Part shown: piece after piece, positions 4,101 through 5,231 of the stretch
How the letters are laid out: every line of letters starts with the position of its first letter
Position numbering within the stretch: the stretch's first letter is position 1
Assembly: GCA_021828225.1 (NCBI GenBank)
Contig: JAKASH010000091.1
Location: 2,931-8,161, forward strand
From: Acidobacteriota bacterium
GTDB taxonomy: Bacteria; Acidobacteriota; Terriglobia; UBA7540
Length of the DNA: 5,231 nucleotides
Direction of reading: 5' to 3'
Translations under genes and position numbers: made by a program
Notes under the pieces: model-generated
What the model was told of the DNA's origin: nothing
Seen by the model: the letters and a program-made list of their open reading frames with translations, nothing else
Database searches by the model: none

Positions 4101-5231
4101 ATGTCAGGTCATTGGGCCAATACGACGGACATCTGTTCCTTGAGGTACTTCACTCAGGGAGAAATCGACCAGATTCTGCGCGAAGGGGTTAGGCGTGGGC
4201 GGGCGGGCTCCCACGCGGCAATCGGAAGGATTCTGAAGCACGAGACCGGGTTGGAGCGAGCGCAACTCTGGCAGCGGATACGACAACTGAAGCACCCGCC
4301 ATGTGAAATGCCGTTTCGGCGGGCCGCCTGGAGTCAGGATGATGATCAGCTCTTGCGTGAGGGATATGAGAAAGGCTGGCTCGGAAAACAGAAAGCGGTT
4401 CGCGAACTTCTAAGACTCCATCCGAACTGGCGGCCACATGTGATTTGGAAGCGTGCCGCGAGACTTGGCTTGGTCCAAAAGCGCTTGAGGCGCGGCCAGG
4501 AGCGTTCGCGACAGTGTTGGTCTGAGCATGACGACCGGATTCTCCTCAATTACACAGGATACAAGGATGTTCGGGTGATTGGGAAGATGTTGCGCCGGTC
4601 ACCCAATGCCGTCAGGTCGCGGCTCAAAGTCCTTGGCAAGAGCAGCCGTGTTCATCAGGAAGGTTATTCGCGACGGGCACTCGCCGAAGAGCTGCATCTT
4701 GGCACCCGGACAATTCAGCGGTTAATCGTCAAAGGCCTATTGGAGGTCCGGGATCCCCGAGTTACACGCAAATCGCTCGATGACTTGAGCAAATCAGGGC
4801 GCTTGCGGAGCATTCTCGGAGATGGTGCATCTGAAGTGGCAGCTTCATCGCCGGGATCGGGAGACTCAGGGGGAGACCAGCCTCGCAGAACAGCTCTCCC
4901 ACCAGGAACGAGCGGCAAGCCCGCATCGCCGCGCAAGCCTTCTCGCGCCAAACGGGTATTGGCCGAAGTCGCTATGACACTGAACGTGGGCGTCGATATC
5001 ATCGGGAGGCTGATCGCGCAAGGAACCTTAAAGCTTTACGACCCTCGGATCACGGAGAAATCACTGATGACCTTCTGCCGGCGGTACGGGGCGCTCATCA
5101 ATTACGACTCGTTGAGCCGAGAAACTCGGGATTGGCTTGAGAGCTCCATGGATTTCGTTCCGAATTCGGGCAAGGAGATTGCCGGATTTTCGGAGCCGTA
5201 CCGGAAGCAGGCGCGTGTGGTTAGAAGATGC
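4101..5231 (+). CDS. Multi-repeat Myb/SANT-like and tandem HTH DNA-binding protein (3' end outside window)
   Basis: An open frame without stops reaches the window edge, giving at least 377 residues. Three Myb/SANT-like helical segments come first: residues about 16-66 (YFTQGEIDQILREG ... LWQRIRQL), 76-128 (AWSQDDDQLLREGYEKG ... VIWKRAARLGL) and 139-183 (CWSEHDDRILLNY ... SPNAVRSRLKVLG). Two MerR/excisionase-like HTH units follow, 192-235 and 285-331, sharing LxxGxxxIxRLIxxGxLxxxDPRxTxKSL (15 of 29 positions identical), joined by a Ser/Pro/Gly-rich, probably disordered linker. It probably binds DNA at several sites; its target and process are unknown. It has no membrane segment and no visible catalytic domain. 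The start is uncertain: the ATG at 4101 has no clear Shine-Dalgarno, the frame is open back to 3957, and a GTG at 3984 with GGGA 8 nt upstream is an alternative. The final residue seen, Cys in RVVRRC, could begin a further domain. Confidence 0.8.
   Translation, partial: MSGHWANTTDICSLRYFTQGEIDQILREGVRRGRAGSHAAIGRILKHETGLERAQLWQRIRQLKHPPCEMPFRRAAWSQDDDQLLREGYEKGWLGKQKAVRELLRLHPNWRPHVIWKRAARLGLVQKRLRRGQERSRQCWSEHDDRILLNYTGYKDVRVIGKMLRRSPNAVRSRLKVLGKSSRVHQEGYSRRALAEELHLGTRTIQRLIVKGLLEVRDPRVTRKSLDDLSKSGRLRSILGDGASEVAASSPGSGDSGGDQPRRTALPPGTSGKPASPRKPSRAKRVLAEVAMTLNVGVDIIGRLIAQGTLKLYDPRITEKSLMTFCRRYGALINYDSLSRETRDWLESSMDFVPNSGKEIAGFSEPYRKQARVVRRC

Noticed and set aside
3701..4192. A 163-codon plus-strand open frame
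   Set aside because: No recognisable domain, and its second half is a frame-shifted shadow of the Myb-like gene.

Overview
The window looks like a bacterial chromosomal segment of moderately high GC. Genes are compact, Shine-Dalgarno sites are ordinary, and every recognisable family is bacterial. The mix (a DUF899 thioredoxin-like protein, an SRPBCC protein, a helical-repeat/winged-helix regulator, a small beta-propeller, and a Myb/SANT-type multi-HTH protein) fits a soil bacterium such as an acidobacterium or an alpha-proteobacterium. No rRNA or other phylogenetic marker is present, so this assignment is weak.

Left module (1-3449). Two minus-strand genes, SRPBCC (964-1407) then DUF899 (57-815), read away from a 155-bp intergenic region. 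On the other side, a 406-aa regulator (1563-2783) and a 218-aa beta-propeller protein (2793-3449) read rightward, with only 9 nt between them. The regulator has an alpha-helical, TPR-like N-terminal part, an OmpR-type winged helix and a second winged helix. The intergenic region holds a bipartite 28-bp element ending 2 nt before the regulator ATG. A second copy (25 of 28 bases identical, mismatches confined to a 3-nt centre) lies at 1-28, beyond the end of the DUF899 gene. It also holds a 7-bp inverted repeat with a 15-nt spacer. The simplest reading is a small self-regulated locus whose regulator binds a shared operator.

Middle (3450-4100). About 650 bases have no convincing gene. They contain a weak terminator-like hairpin with a T8 tract, several short repeats, three perfect hairpins, and a 15-bp exact copy of a piece of the downstream gene that may be a relic.

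Right module (about 4101-5231). A plus-strand gene runs off the window. It encodes at least 377 residues with three Myb/SANT-like segments followed by two related MerR/excisionase-like helix-turn-helix units separated by a Ser/Pro/Gly-rich linker. It is a multi-domain DNA-binding protein of unknown role and the least conventional gene in the window.
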